A stretch of 13,662 bases of DNA, taken from the NCBI GenBank assembly GCA_034178705.1, contig JAXFQY010000083.1, positions 1 to 13,662 on the forward strand. Reading direction: 5' to 3'. Position numbers and translations under genes: made by a program. Each line of letters opens with the position of its first letter. The first letter of the stretch is position 1. The DNA is from RUG12395 sp034178705 (lineage in GTDB: Bacteria; Bacillota; Clostridia; Oscillospirales; CAG-272). The notes beneath the pieces are model-generated. The model ran no database searches and had not been told where the DNA came from. It was given only the letters and a program-made list of their open reading frames with translations. Below, piece by piece: positions 7,549-13,478 of this stretch.

Positions 7549-8748
7549 TTACCAGCCGTTTTTAATCATGGAAATCAGTTCATCCGCAAGAATTTCTGCA
7601 GCATTCTCGGCTTCTTCCAAGGTATTTCCGCAGGAACCGACTTCGAAAAGCAGGGAATAGGGCGCCATTTCCTGATTGTAGGTGGTGCCCCGCAGGCAGA
7701 TCCGCCGTGCAAACCCGAGATAATCCTTATTCAAACGCGCCTGAAGTTTTGCGGCAAATTCAAGATTCACTTCCCAGTCCGGATGCCAGCGCCCGAGTGC
7801 GTTGCTGCCCACAACCGTCATGATTTGTGCCGCAATTTTGCCGTTTGCCACGGTTACCGGTCTGGTTTTTGTGCCATCCTCAAGAAGAACGGAATCCCTG
7901 TGAACATCAAACACATAGCGAATTGACGGATATTCCCCGAGGATTCTTTGAATCGTGGCGCCGGATCTTTCATATGCGCCGAGATAACTTTCGGCATCGT
8001 GCATGATTTCGCAATGTATTGTGCTGATTCCTGCTGCATTCAGACGGTCACTCAGTACCTTCCCGATCTGTACGACATTTTTGGTTGTATCTGTTGTTCG
8101 GGGAATATTAAAAGTATCCGAGTACCAGCTGACTCCGGGATCGGAATACCCTTCTGTTCCGTGCGTGTGCAGGATCAGAGCAAGCGGCGCTCCTTCACCC
8201 GAACAGGCGCTTTCCCGTCCTTCTTTCGCTGCAAACGCATTGATATCCGGCGATAGTTCGGTGTCATTATACAGCGACAGTGTCCCGTCATGCTCCGACG
8301 ACAGGTCGTAGGGAAGAATCGCCAGCATTCCCTCCGGAATTGCCTTCCAATCATAATCATAAAGCGATGCAAAGAGTTGGGCAGAGGTGGATTCCTCCTC
8401 CTCTGCGTCAGACGGTTCGTCCAAGGATACGGGATCAGCGGATACCTGCTGTGCCGGTGCCGTTTCTTCTGCCTTTACCGGGTGCAGCATGCCGCCGTAT
8501 ATCAGGTTTGTCAGCACCTCTGATGCTGTCGGAAGTTTGCTTTCCGTCCTCCCTGCGTAGCAGACCGCACAAACCAGAAGCAGAAGCACCGAGATCAAGG
8601 ACAGCACAGAGCGCGCGGCCTTCCGTATGGATGCCTTGTCTTTTCTTTTCGTGAAGATTTCGCTTTTCAGCGGAGTGCCGAACATTTTTGGCCTTTCTTT
8701 TTCTTTTTTTCTGCTTCCGGTATCTATTTGAATCAGTTCCCCCTGCAT
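7549..8748 (-). CDS. spoIIP: Stage II sporulation protein P (SpoIIP) family cell-wall hydrolase
   Basis: SpoIIP is the membrane-anchored amidase/endopeptidase that degrades peptidoglycan with SpoIID and SpoIIM during engulfment of the forespore. The 399-residue protein has a basic N-terminus, one membrane anchor (about 47-65), a variable acidic stretch (about 93-125) and a C-terminal catalytic domain with the family's motifs: LILHTHGTE (191-199), VFDVHRDS (279-286) and MAPYSLLFEVGSCGNT (361-376). The conserved H194, E199, H283 and E369 are plausible metal or catalytic residues. Two starts are possible: the ATG at 8748, with AAGGA about 10 bases upstream, or an internal ATG at residue 22 (8685) with AAAGG six bases upstream. 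The second would leave a shorter cytoplasmic tail. It is a single-gene unit, not next to gpr as in Bacillus. I found no clear sigma-A promoter upstream; a sporulation sigma factor promoter would be expected. Confidence 0.9.
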   Translation of the reverse strand: MQGELIQIDTGSRKKEKERPKMFGTPLKSEIFTKRKDKASIRKAARSVLSLISVLLLLVCAVCYAGRTESKLPTASEVLTNLIYGGMLHPVKAEETAPAQQVSADPVSLDEPSDAEEEESTSAQLFASLYDYDWKAIPEGMLAILPYDLSSEHDGTLSLYNDTELSPDINAFAAKEGRESACSGEGAPLALILHTHGTEGYSDPGVSWYSDTFNIPRTTDTTKNVVQIGKVLSDRLNAAGISTIHCEIMHDAESYLGAYERSGATIQRILGEYPSIRYVFDVHRDSVLLEDGTKTRPVTVANGKIAAQIMTVVGSNALGRWHPDWEVNLEFAAKLQARLNKDYLGFARRICLRGTTYNQEMAPYSLLFEVGSCGNTLEEAENAAEILADELISMIKNGW

Positions 8749-8902
8749 TTCTGTCCCGTCCTTTCTTTTTTGTTCTATTTTATTATTTGTTCTTGCTGAT
8801 TATGACGGGGCAGATGACAGCGTTTTTGTGTTGAAAATGCTCAAAAAAACTCTTCCGTATTTGTGCATCCGACCAAAACTACTTCATATCAAAAAGTGAT
8901 GA

Positions 8903-8931
8903 TTGATAATCAGCGGCTTTAATGTTATAAT
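8903..8931 (+). promoter_or_regulatory. Predicted strong sigma-A promoter with extended -10, upstream of the OppA-like gene
   Basis: TTGATA (8903-8908) and TATAAT (8926-8931) are 17 bases apart, with TGT directly before the -10. Transcription would begin near 8938, leaving an 84-base leader before the ATG at 9022. In the leader TCGGG (8953-8957) can pair with CCCGA (8987-8991), but no known riboswitch is recognised. The rest of the 273-base region between the spoIIP-like gene and this gene shows nothing else I can name. Confidence 0.78.
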
Positions 8932-9021
8932 GTAATAACGTGAAAAAATATGTCGGGATTACCGCCCCTGAAAATCGGACTGTGTACCCGAGCATCAACA
9001 ACCCCAGGAGGAGATTCCATT

Positions 9022-10776
9022 ATGAAGAGACTCATTTGTCTTGCACTTTGTGTCCTTATGCTGTGTCCTGCTCTTGCCGCCTGCACGCGGAAACTTGAGG
9101 GAGACGGCGCGATTTTTAATGCTTACATAGCATCAGAGGATTTTTGCTTTGATCCGACGTTCGCTACGGTAGATGACAACAGTGCTCAGTTTTTGTCACT
9201 CATTTTCGAAGGAATGACCCGTATCGACGCGAACGGAAAGCTCCGCTATGCGCTGCTGGATCATTATACCTATTCCCGCGATAAACTTCGCGGAGAATAT
9301 AAGCTCACCCTCTATTTGAAGCAGACAAAATGGAGCGACGCTTCTGCCGTTACGGCGGATGATTTTCTCTATTCCTGGAAGAGACTTCTCTCTCCGGATA
9401 ATGACGCATCTGCGGCATCCCTCCTTTTTGACATTAAGAATGCCAAGGCCGCCAAAGCTTCTGAATGCTCCATTGACGATGTCGGTATCGCTTCTGTTGA
9501 CACCTATACCCTCGAGGTCACCTTCGAGCATGAGATCGATGTGGACGCTTTTCTTCGTACCTGTGCTTCCATTCAGCTTGTTCCATTGCGTGAAAATGTT
9601 ATTTCCCGTAACGAGCTGACGATGAAGAACTGGGCAAAGCGGGCAGCGACCCTTTCTGTTAACGGTCCTTTCCGTGTCATGGGACTTGATTATGCCGCAG
9701 GAACGATGACGCTCCAGCGTAATAACGCTTATTTCCATGACGAGGAAGCGCCGCTGAACGATCAGGTTGAACCGTATAAAATTGTTTTGAATTTCATAAA
9801 AAAGGATGCATCGAACCAGAAGGGCGCGGAGGATCTTCAGGCGCAGCTTGATAAATTCCTCGCCGGTGAGCTTCTTTTCCTTGGTGATCTGCCGATTGAC
9901 AAGCGTGCTGAATATGCCTCTCAGGGAACCGTTTCCAAGGCTCTTTCTACGATGTCGCTTTCCCTCAACTGCAACAACAGTTTTCTTGCCGACGTTAATG
10001 TTCGCCGCGCGCTTTCCCTTGCGATCGATCGAAATGCTCTTGCACAGTTGGTTGTTTTTGCCGACCCTGCAACCGGGCTTGTGAATGATCTGGTTTATGA
10101 TGCTACCGCAAAATCCAGCTTCCGCGCAGTCGGCGGGGAATTGATTTCAACAGCAGCCGATCTGGCTGCAGCAAAAGCTGCTCTCGGCGGCAAGACAGGA
10201 TCCTTTACCCTTACTTATAAAAACACCGATGAATTTACTGCTGTTGCCGCTTATCTGAAAACGGCATGGGAGTCCATCGGGCTGACGGTTACTCTCAATC
10301 CGGTAATGGCAGAGTCTTACTCTGCAAAAATGGATGATCAGGATTTTACTTTCTATAACGATCTCCTTCAGGAATCGGTTTACTCCGGTAATTATGATGT
10401 CGTTCTTTATGATTTTTCCATGATTTCTACCGATCCCTTCGGCGTTCTTGCCCAATTTGCATTTGGATTCACCGGTAACGGTGCCGATACCGAGAAAGAC
10501 TGGGAGATTAAGCCGCATCAGTCCGGTTATGATTCCGAGAAATACAATGCGGCGATTGAAGCGGCTTTTGCTGAAAAAGATCACGCCAAACGCACTGCGC
10601 TCCTGCACGACGCCGAGAAAATCCTTATGGAAGAATTCCCGATCATACCGCTTCTGTTTAACAAGAACTTTTATATGGCAAGTTCTGAGCTCTCCGATAT
10701 TTCTGTTGATTATTTCGGTAATGTTCAGCTGAAAAAATGCTACTACAAAAACTACGTTGCTGAAACAGAGGAGTAA
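9022..10776 (+). CDS. OppA-like oligopeptide ABC transporter substrate-binding lipoprotein
   Basis: A 584-residue extracellular solute-binding protein of family 5 (SBP_bac_5), the class that binds peptides and related ligands for ABC importers. The N-terminus is a lipoprotein signal: basic MKR, hydrophobic core, then the lipobox LAAC with the lipidated cysteine at 21. Family features follow: DPTFATVDDNSAQFLSLIFEGMTR near 35-58, the ADDFLYSWKRLL segment (about 112-123) typical of the family's VTADDVVYSW block, a NVRRALSLAIDR block in the middle, and a C-terminal EFPIIPLLF segment. The start at 9022 is chosen because AGGAGGAG (9006-9013) precedes it and because an upstream in-frame ATG at 8950 would bury the signal peptide. 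No permease or ATPase genes flank it, so the import partner must be elsewhere. The DUF4364 gene follows after 12 bases. The ligand is unknown. Confidence 0.88.
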   Translation: MKRLICLALCVLMLCPALAACTRKLEGDGAIFNAYIASEDFCFDPTFATVDDNSAQFLSLIFEGMTRIDANGKLRYALLDHYTYSRDKLRGEYKLTLYLKQTKWSDASAVTADDFLYSWKRLLSPDNDASAASLLFDIKNAKAAKASECSIDDVGIASVDTYTLEVTFEHEIDVDAFLRTCASIQLVPLRENVISRNELTMKNWAKRAATLSVNGPFRVMGLDYAAGTMTLQRNNAYFHDEEAPLNDQVEPYKIVLNFIKKDASNQKGAEDLQAQLDKFLAGELLFLGDLPIDKRAEYASQGTVSKALSTMSLSLNCNNSFLADVNVRRALSLAIDRNALAQLVVFADPATGLVNDLVYDATAKSSFRAVGGELISTAADLAAAKAALGGKTGSFTLTYKNTDEFTAVAAYLKTAWESIGLTVTLNPVMAESYSAKMDDQDFTFYNDLLQESVYSGNYDVVLYDFSMISTDPFGVLAQFAFGFTGNGADTEKDWEIKPHQSGYDSEKYNAAIEAAFAEKDHAKRTALLHDAEKILMEEFPIIPLLFNKNFYMASSELSDISVDYFGNVQLKKCYYKNYVAETEE

Positions 10777-10788
10777 CATGCATCCGCC

Positions 10789-11337
10789 ATGCCTGAAGAA
10801 GTAAAGCTGACCAGTCAGAATGATATAAAGATTTTTATTCTGTTTCTTCTTGATTCTGTGGGCTGTCCCATGACTTATGATGAGATCAACGAAATAACAT
10901 TGCATGACGGATTTGTTGATTTTATCGATTTTGCCGAATCGTTCGGCGAACTTGTCAGCGCCGGTCATATTATTGAAACGAAAGATGGGGAAACCGCTTA
11001 CTATACGGTTTCCCCAACCGGAAAAACCGTGGCGGGAAGTTTGCAGGATCAGATTCTTCAACCGATTCGCGAACGCGCCTTCCGTTCTGCTCTCCGCATT
11101 CTTTCTTTTAAAAAAAGAAATGCGGAGATTTCCTGCACCTTGAAGGAGAAGGACGGCGGGTATCTTGTTGAATGCTCTATCCGCGAAAATGGAATAACTT
11201 TAATGAGTGCCTCTGTCCTTTGTGACAGCCGGATTCGTGCCGAGCGGATGAAGGAAAACTTTATTGAGAGACCGGAAGCGATTTACAAAGGATTATCCGC
11301 ACTTCTTGCTTCAGAGGTTAATTATCTGTTCACCTGA
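10789..11337 (+). CDS. DUF4364 family protein (winged-helix, predicted regulator)
   Basis: A 182-residue protein resembling the DUF4364 family of Firmicutes, whose N-terminal half looks like a winged helix. The segment from about residue 8 to 75 (NDIKIFILFLLDSVGCPMTYDE onward) gives three helices and a strand-turn-strand ending YYTVSPTGK (66-74). The C-terminal half (about 95-182) is a mixed alpha/beta region without motifs I recognise. Function is unknown; a DNA-binding role is inferred from the fold only. It begins 12 bases after the OppA-like gene and is probably co-transcribed. The GAGGAG (10768-10773) at the end of the upstream gene is 15 bases from this ATG, which is long; a closer ATG at 10778 starts a different frame that ends after eight codons. 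No alternative in-frame start exists upstream because of the TAA at 10774. Confidence 0.75.
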   Translation: MPEEVKLTSQNDIKIFILFLLDSVGCPMTYDEINEITLHDGFVDFIDFAESFGELVSAGHIIETKDGETAYYTVSPTGKTVAGSLQDQILQPIRERAFRSALRILSFKKRNAEISCTLKEKDGGYLVECSIRENGITLMSASVLCDSRIRAERMKENFIERPEAIYKGLSALLASEVNYLFT

Positions 11338-11372
11338 AGCTTTGGCATAATTTTGATCGAACTTTGTTGAAT

Positions 11373-11433
11373 TATCACAAAAAAATCTGATATTTTTCCT
11401 GTTTGACTATTGACAATCGTTTTTTTTGTGATA
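11373..11433. repeat. Perfect 13-bp inverted repeat around the sigma-factor promoter
   Basis: TATCACAAAAAAA at 11373-11385 is the exact reverse complement of TTTTTTTGTGATA at 11421-11433. The arms are 35 bases apart (about 48 bases centre to centre). The right arm covers the spacer and the first bases of the -10 element, and the left arm lies upstream of the -35. It could be a pair of operator half sites or a chance product of the A/T tracts; the TATCAC/GTGATA ends make pure chance less likely. Confidence 0.55.
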
Positions 11434-11437
11434 TAAT
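11410..11437 (+). promoter_or_regulatory. Predicted sigma-A promoter of the SigH-like gene
   Basis: Consensus TTGACA (11410-11415) and consensus TATAAT (11432-11437) are separated by 16 bases, with an extended TG before the -10. The start of transcription should be near 11444, giving a leader of about 65 bases. This is the best promoter in the window, yet the gene it drives has only a weak ribosome binding site. Confidence 0.8.
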
Positions 11438-11508
11438 TATGATTGTTTAGTGAAGAATGTGTTGTGAATTTGTACTTTTAACACTTTCGGCTTTCCTGCG
11501 GGGTTCTG

Positions 11509-12078
11509 ATGGAATCGGACAATTCTGATTATTTTGAAAACGATTTGATTCGCAGGGCTTCGTGCGGAGATGATGCGGCTTTTGCAGACCTTTTGAAGCG
11601 ATATGCTCCTTTGATCGGACACGAAACTTCACGTTTCCGTTCCTGTGGTCTTGATGAGGATGATTTAAGGCAGGAAGCATATATTGCTTTTTTCAACGCC
11701 GTAAAGACATACAGAGTTTCTCAAAGTTGTGTCAGCTTTGGCCTCTATGCCAAGATTTGTATAAAAAATCGCCTTTTAGCTGAAGCGCGATCGCTTCATC
11801 GCAGTTTTCTGCCTTCTGATGAGTCCGGAGATGCTGATTCTTCAGCGGATTCCGATGATTCTGCCGATCCCTCGGTTATTTTGGTTTCCCGTGAACAGTA
11901 TCATCTGTTGCGGCATATGATTTTCACTGTTTTGTCCTCCTATGAAAGAGCTGTTTTCGCTTTGTATATTGACGGTTTTTCCGTACCGGAAATTGCCGTT
12001 CGTCTCGAGAAAAGCGAGCGTTCCATCAGCAACGCACTGTTTCGGATTCGTGGCAAGCTGAAGAGATTACTCGATTGA
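11509..12078 (+). CDS. Sigma-70 family RNA polymerase sigma factor, SigH-like
   Basis: A 189-residue sigma factor with regions 2 and 4 only. Region 2 spans about 22-95: the core-binding segment DEDDLRQEAYIAFFNAVKTY (49-68) and the -10 recognition part SFGLYAKICIKNRLLAEA (76-93), which resembles the SSF..FAELCIxRQI block of SigH. Region 4 spans about 138-188 with the helix-turn-helix SVPEIAVRLEKSERSISNAL (158-177), similar to the SYQEIAxxLxxxxKSIDNAL of SigH. A serine/aspartate-rich linker (103-121) replaces most of the usual region 3. SigH is the early stationary-phase and sporulation sigma factor and is near rlmB in Bacillus, as here, which supports the call. The protein is about 20-30 residues shorter than usual SigH, so an ECF-like paralogue remains possible. 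The ATG at 11509 has only a GCGGGG upstream, a poor ribosome binding site. Confidence 0.78.
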   Translation: MESDNSDYFENDLIRRASCGDDAAFADLLKRYAPLIGHETSRFRSCGLDEDDLRQEAYIAFFNAVKTYRVSQSCVSFGLYAKICIKNRLLAEARSLHRSFLPSDESGDADSSADSDDSADPSVILVSREQYHLLRHMIFTVLSSYERAVFALYIDGFSVPEIAVRLEKSERSISNALFRIRGKLKRLLD

Positions 12079-12102
12079 TATATATTAACAATACTATATG
12101 AT
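12075..12102 (+). promoter_or_regulatory. Predicted promoter of the tRNA-like leader and zinc-ribbon gene
   Basis: TTGATA (12075-12080, overlapping the stop codon of the sigma gene) and TATGAT (12097-12102) are separated by 16 bases. Transcription would begin near 12109, only about six bases before the first base of the tRNA-like element. No terminator is visible between the sigma gene and here, so read-through is also possible. Confidence 0.55.
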
Positions 12103-12114
12103 GTTTACTCTTAT

Positions 12115-12177
12115 GCCCGAATAGCTTAAGCAGAGCGTTGATTTTCAAAGGTGTCGGTTTGAATCCGTCTTAGGGCG
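12115..12177 (+). ncRNA. tRNA-like element in the zinc-ribbon gene leader (shrunken or decayed tRNA)
   Basis: The 63 bases can be laid out as a small cloverleaf. The acceptor strands GCCCGAA (12115-12121) and TTAGGGC (12170-12176) pair at six of seven positions (G-A mismatch at the fifth), followed by a discriminator-like G. TA joins to a D-like arm with a GCTT/GAGC stem (12124-12127 and 12133-12136) and a five-base loop. The anticodon-like arm is TTGA-TTT-TCAA (12138-12148), with a three-base loop instead of seven. The T-like arm has GTCGG/CCGTC stems (one T-T mismatch) around a seven-base loop TTTGAAT. A real tRNA is 73 bases or more, has TTC in the T loop and a readable anticodon; these are missing, and no CCA is encoded at the 3' end. 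So it is either a tRNA relic or a structured leader that mimics tRNA. Confidence 0.45.
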
Positions 12178-12212
12178 AAAAAATATACCATACAAAAAGA
12201 GGTACAGAAAGC

Positions 12213-12494
12213 ATGTTTCAGGACAAGACTTTGATTTGCAAGGATTGCGGACAGGAATTCGTGTTCACCGCCGGTGAGCAGGAGTTTTATGCGGAGAAGG
12301 GTTTCCAGAACGAGCCCCAGCGCTGCAAGGCTTGCCGTGACGCTCGCAAGAACGCCGGCAAGGGTCCGCGCGAGTTCTTCACAACGACCTGCGCGCAGTG
12401 CGGGAAAGAGGCTAAGGTTCCTTTCCAGCCCTCTAATGATCGTCCCGTTCTTTGCAGTGAGTGCTTTGCGGCTAAGAAGGCACAGAACGACTGA
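12213..12494 (+). CDS. Small double zinc-ribbon protein
   Basis: A 93-residue basic protein with two zinc ribbons. The first has C9-x2-C12 and C38-x2-C41 around the segment DKTLICKDCGQEFVFTAGEQ and resembles the 'probable zinc-ribbon domain' common in Clostridia and other bacteria. The second has C60-x2-C63 and C81-x2-C84 (TTTCAQCGKEAKVPFQP). All eight ligands are intact. Between them is a lysine/arginine-rich linker (about 42-54), which fits contact with RNA or DNA, though no function is known for the family to my knowledge. The ATG follows AGAGGT at about ten bases spacing. The gene has its own predicted promoter, a leader containing a tRNA-like element, and ends 13 bases before a strong terminator, so it forms a compact single-gene unit between the sigma factor and rlmB. 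Confidence 0.88.
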   Translation: MFQDKTLICKDCGQEFVFTAGEQEFYAEKGFQNEPQRCKACRDARKNAGKGPREFFTTTCAQCGKEAKVPFQPSNDRPVLCSECFAAKKAQND

Positions 12495-12507
12495 TCCCAC
12501 TCGAAAC

Positions 12508-12540
12508 AGAGAACGCACACAATTGTGTGCGTTCTCTTTT
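12508..12540 (+). terminator. Strong intrinsic terminator after the zinc-ribbon gene
   Basis: A perfect 13-bp stem, AGAGAACGCACAC (12508-12520) with GTGTGCGTTCTCT (12525-12537), closes an AATT loop and is followed by a T-rich tail (12537-12540, then CATTTTTC). It lies 13 bases after the stop codon and separates this gene from rlmB. Confidence 0.92.
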
Positions 12541-12601
12541 CATTTTTCAAAGATGAATCTTCATTTTCCGAAAAAAAGAAATACTTTTTTTCTTTTTTCT
12601 C

Positions 12602-12630
12602 TGTACAAAGACAGAGAATTATGATATGAT
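12602..12630 (+). promoter_or_regulatory. Possible extended -10 promoter of rlmB
   Basis: TATGAT (12625-12630) is preceded by TGA, giving an extended -10, and a weak -35 TGTACA (12602-12607) lies 17 bases upstream. Expected start of transcription is near 12637, about 25 bases before the rlmB ATG. The preceding 12541-12600 stretch is only A/T-rich tracts. A short CTCTGT/ACAGAG inverted repeat (12599-12616) overlaps the -35 region. Confidence 0.5.
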
Positions 12631-12661
12631 AAATTGTAATAAGAAACAGGATAGGTAGCCG

Positions 12662-13453
12662 ATGTCAGAAAAATCTTTTTACAGAAGGATTCCTTCCGCG
12701 TCTGAGCAGGATGAACGCGATTCCCGCATCGTTTACGGTCGCAATCCCGTTCGGGAACTGATACAAAACGGGAAACCGATTGATCGGATCTTTGTACGGC
12801 GTGGCGAATATGATGGTTCCCTTGCTCTCATTGTAGCACTTGCCCGCAAGAGCGGGATTGCTGTTTCGGAGGCCGAGCTCAGCCGGCTTGATGCCCTGAC
12901 TGACGGCGGCAGGCACCAAGGAGTTGCTGCTGTTGTATCGCCGGTGGCTTTTCTTACCGTCTCTGAGTTACTTGATGCATCCAGGCAGAAAGGCGAAGAT
13001 CCCTTTTTTGTTATTCTTGACGGGGTTGAGGATCCGCATAACCTTGGTGCTGTGCTCCGCAGTGCTGAGTGCGCCGGAGCCAATGGTGTCATTATCCCCA
13101 AACATAAATGTGCTCCTCTTTCCGCGGTCGCTTGTAAAGCAAGCGCCGGTGCGTGTGAGTATATTCCGATTGCTAAAGTAACGAATCTTACAAACGCGAT
13201 TAAGGAGCTGAAGGATGCCGGGCTTTGGATTTATGCAGCAGATGCCGACGGTATTCCATATTCGTCTGTCCGTTTAACCGGTCCGATTGCTTTGGTTCTC
13301 GGGTCTGAGGGATACGGTGTTTCGCGTCTTGTTCGTGAAAACTGCGACAGCATCCTGAGCATTCCGATGCACGGGAAAATCAATTCGCTTAACGTTTCTG
13401 CGGCTGCTGCGGTTCTGCTTTATGCAGCAGAAGCCGCGCGCAATTATGTTTAA
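12662..13453 (+). CDS. rlmB: 23S rRNA (guanosine-2'-O-)-methyltransferase RlmB / TrmH family
   Basis: A 263-residue SpoU-class SPOUT methyltransferase; RlmB uses S-adenosylmethionine to methylate the 2'-OH of G2251 in the P-loop of 23S rRNA. The N-terminal L30e-like RNA-binding domain starts at IVYGRNPVREL (23-33) and includes the RHQGVAA segment (84-90). The catalytic domain holds the three trefoil-knot motifs: motif 1 LDGVEDPHNLGAVLRSAE (119-136, with N127 and R133), motif 2 ALVLGSEGYGVS (210-221, E216) and motif 3 IPMHGKINSLNVSAAAAV (234-251, N244). Length and motif spacing are normal. The ATG follows AGGATAGG. Related TrmH-type enzymes cannot be wholly excluded, but the proximity to a SigH-like gene, as in Bacillus, favours rlmB. 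A short-gap gene follows in the same direction. Confidence 0.9.
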   Translation: MSEKSFYRRIPSASEQDERDSRIVYGRNPVRELIQNGKPIDRIFVRRGEYDGSLALIVALARKSGIAVSEAELSRLDALTDGGRHQGVAAVVSPVAFLTVSELLDASRQKGEDPFFVILDGVEDPHNLGAVLRSAECAGANGVIIPKHKCAPLSAVACKASAGACEYIPIAKVTNLTNAIKELKDAGLWIYAADADGIPYSSVRLTGPIALVLGSEGYGVSRLVRENCDSILSIPMHGKINSLNVSAAAAVLLYAAEAARNYV

Positions 13454-13478
13454 TTCCGAATTCACAAAGGAGGAAGGT

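Noticed and set aside
7500..7560. Possible bidirectional terminator between the converging AI-2E and spoIIP-like genes
   Set aside because: TCAAG/CTTGA and GAGG/CCTC can pair, but the stem is broken and no T-run follows on either strand.
8795..8914. A 9-bp inverted repeat (GCTGATTAT at 8795-8803, ATAATCAGC at 8906-8914) in the spoIIP/OppA intergenic region
   Set aside because: Arms of nine bases over 100 bases apart are expected by chance fairly often in a region this size, and nothing else supports an operator.
8950..9021. Upstream in-frame ATG that would add 24 residues to the OppA-like protein
   Set aside because: It would place extra residues before a classic lipoprotein signal peptide, and lacks a ribosome binding site; AGGAGGAG precedes the ATG at 9022.
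10147..11061. A 304-codon minus-strand frame across the end of the OppA-like gene and DUF4364
   Set aside because: It lies wholly antisense to two well-supported genes, has no ribosome binding site or domain, and its composition is that of a reversed coding frame.
12541..12616. A/T tracts and a CTCTGT/ACAGAG hairpin before rlmB as a second terminator or riboswitch
   Set aside because: The six-bp stem is not followed by T residues on either strand and overlaps the likely rlmB promoter; no riboswitch class fits.
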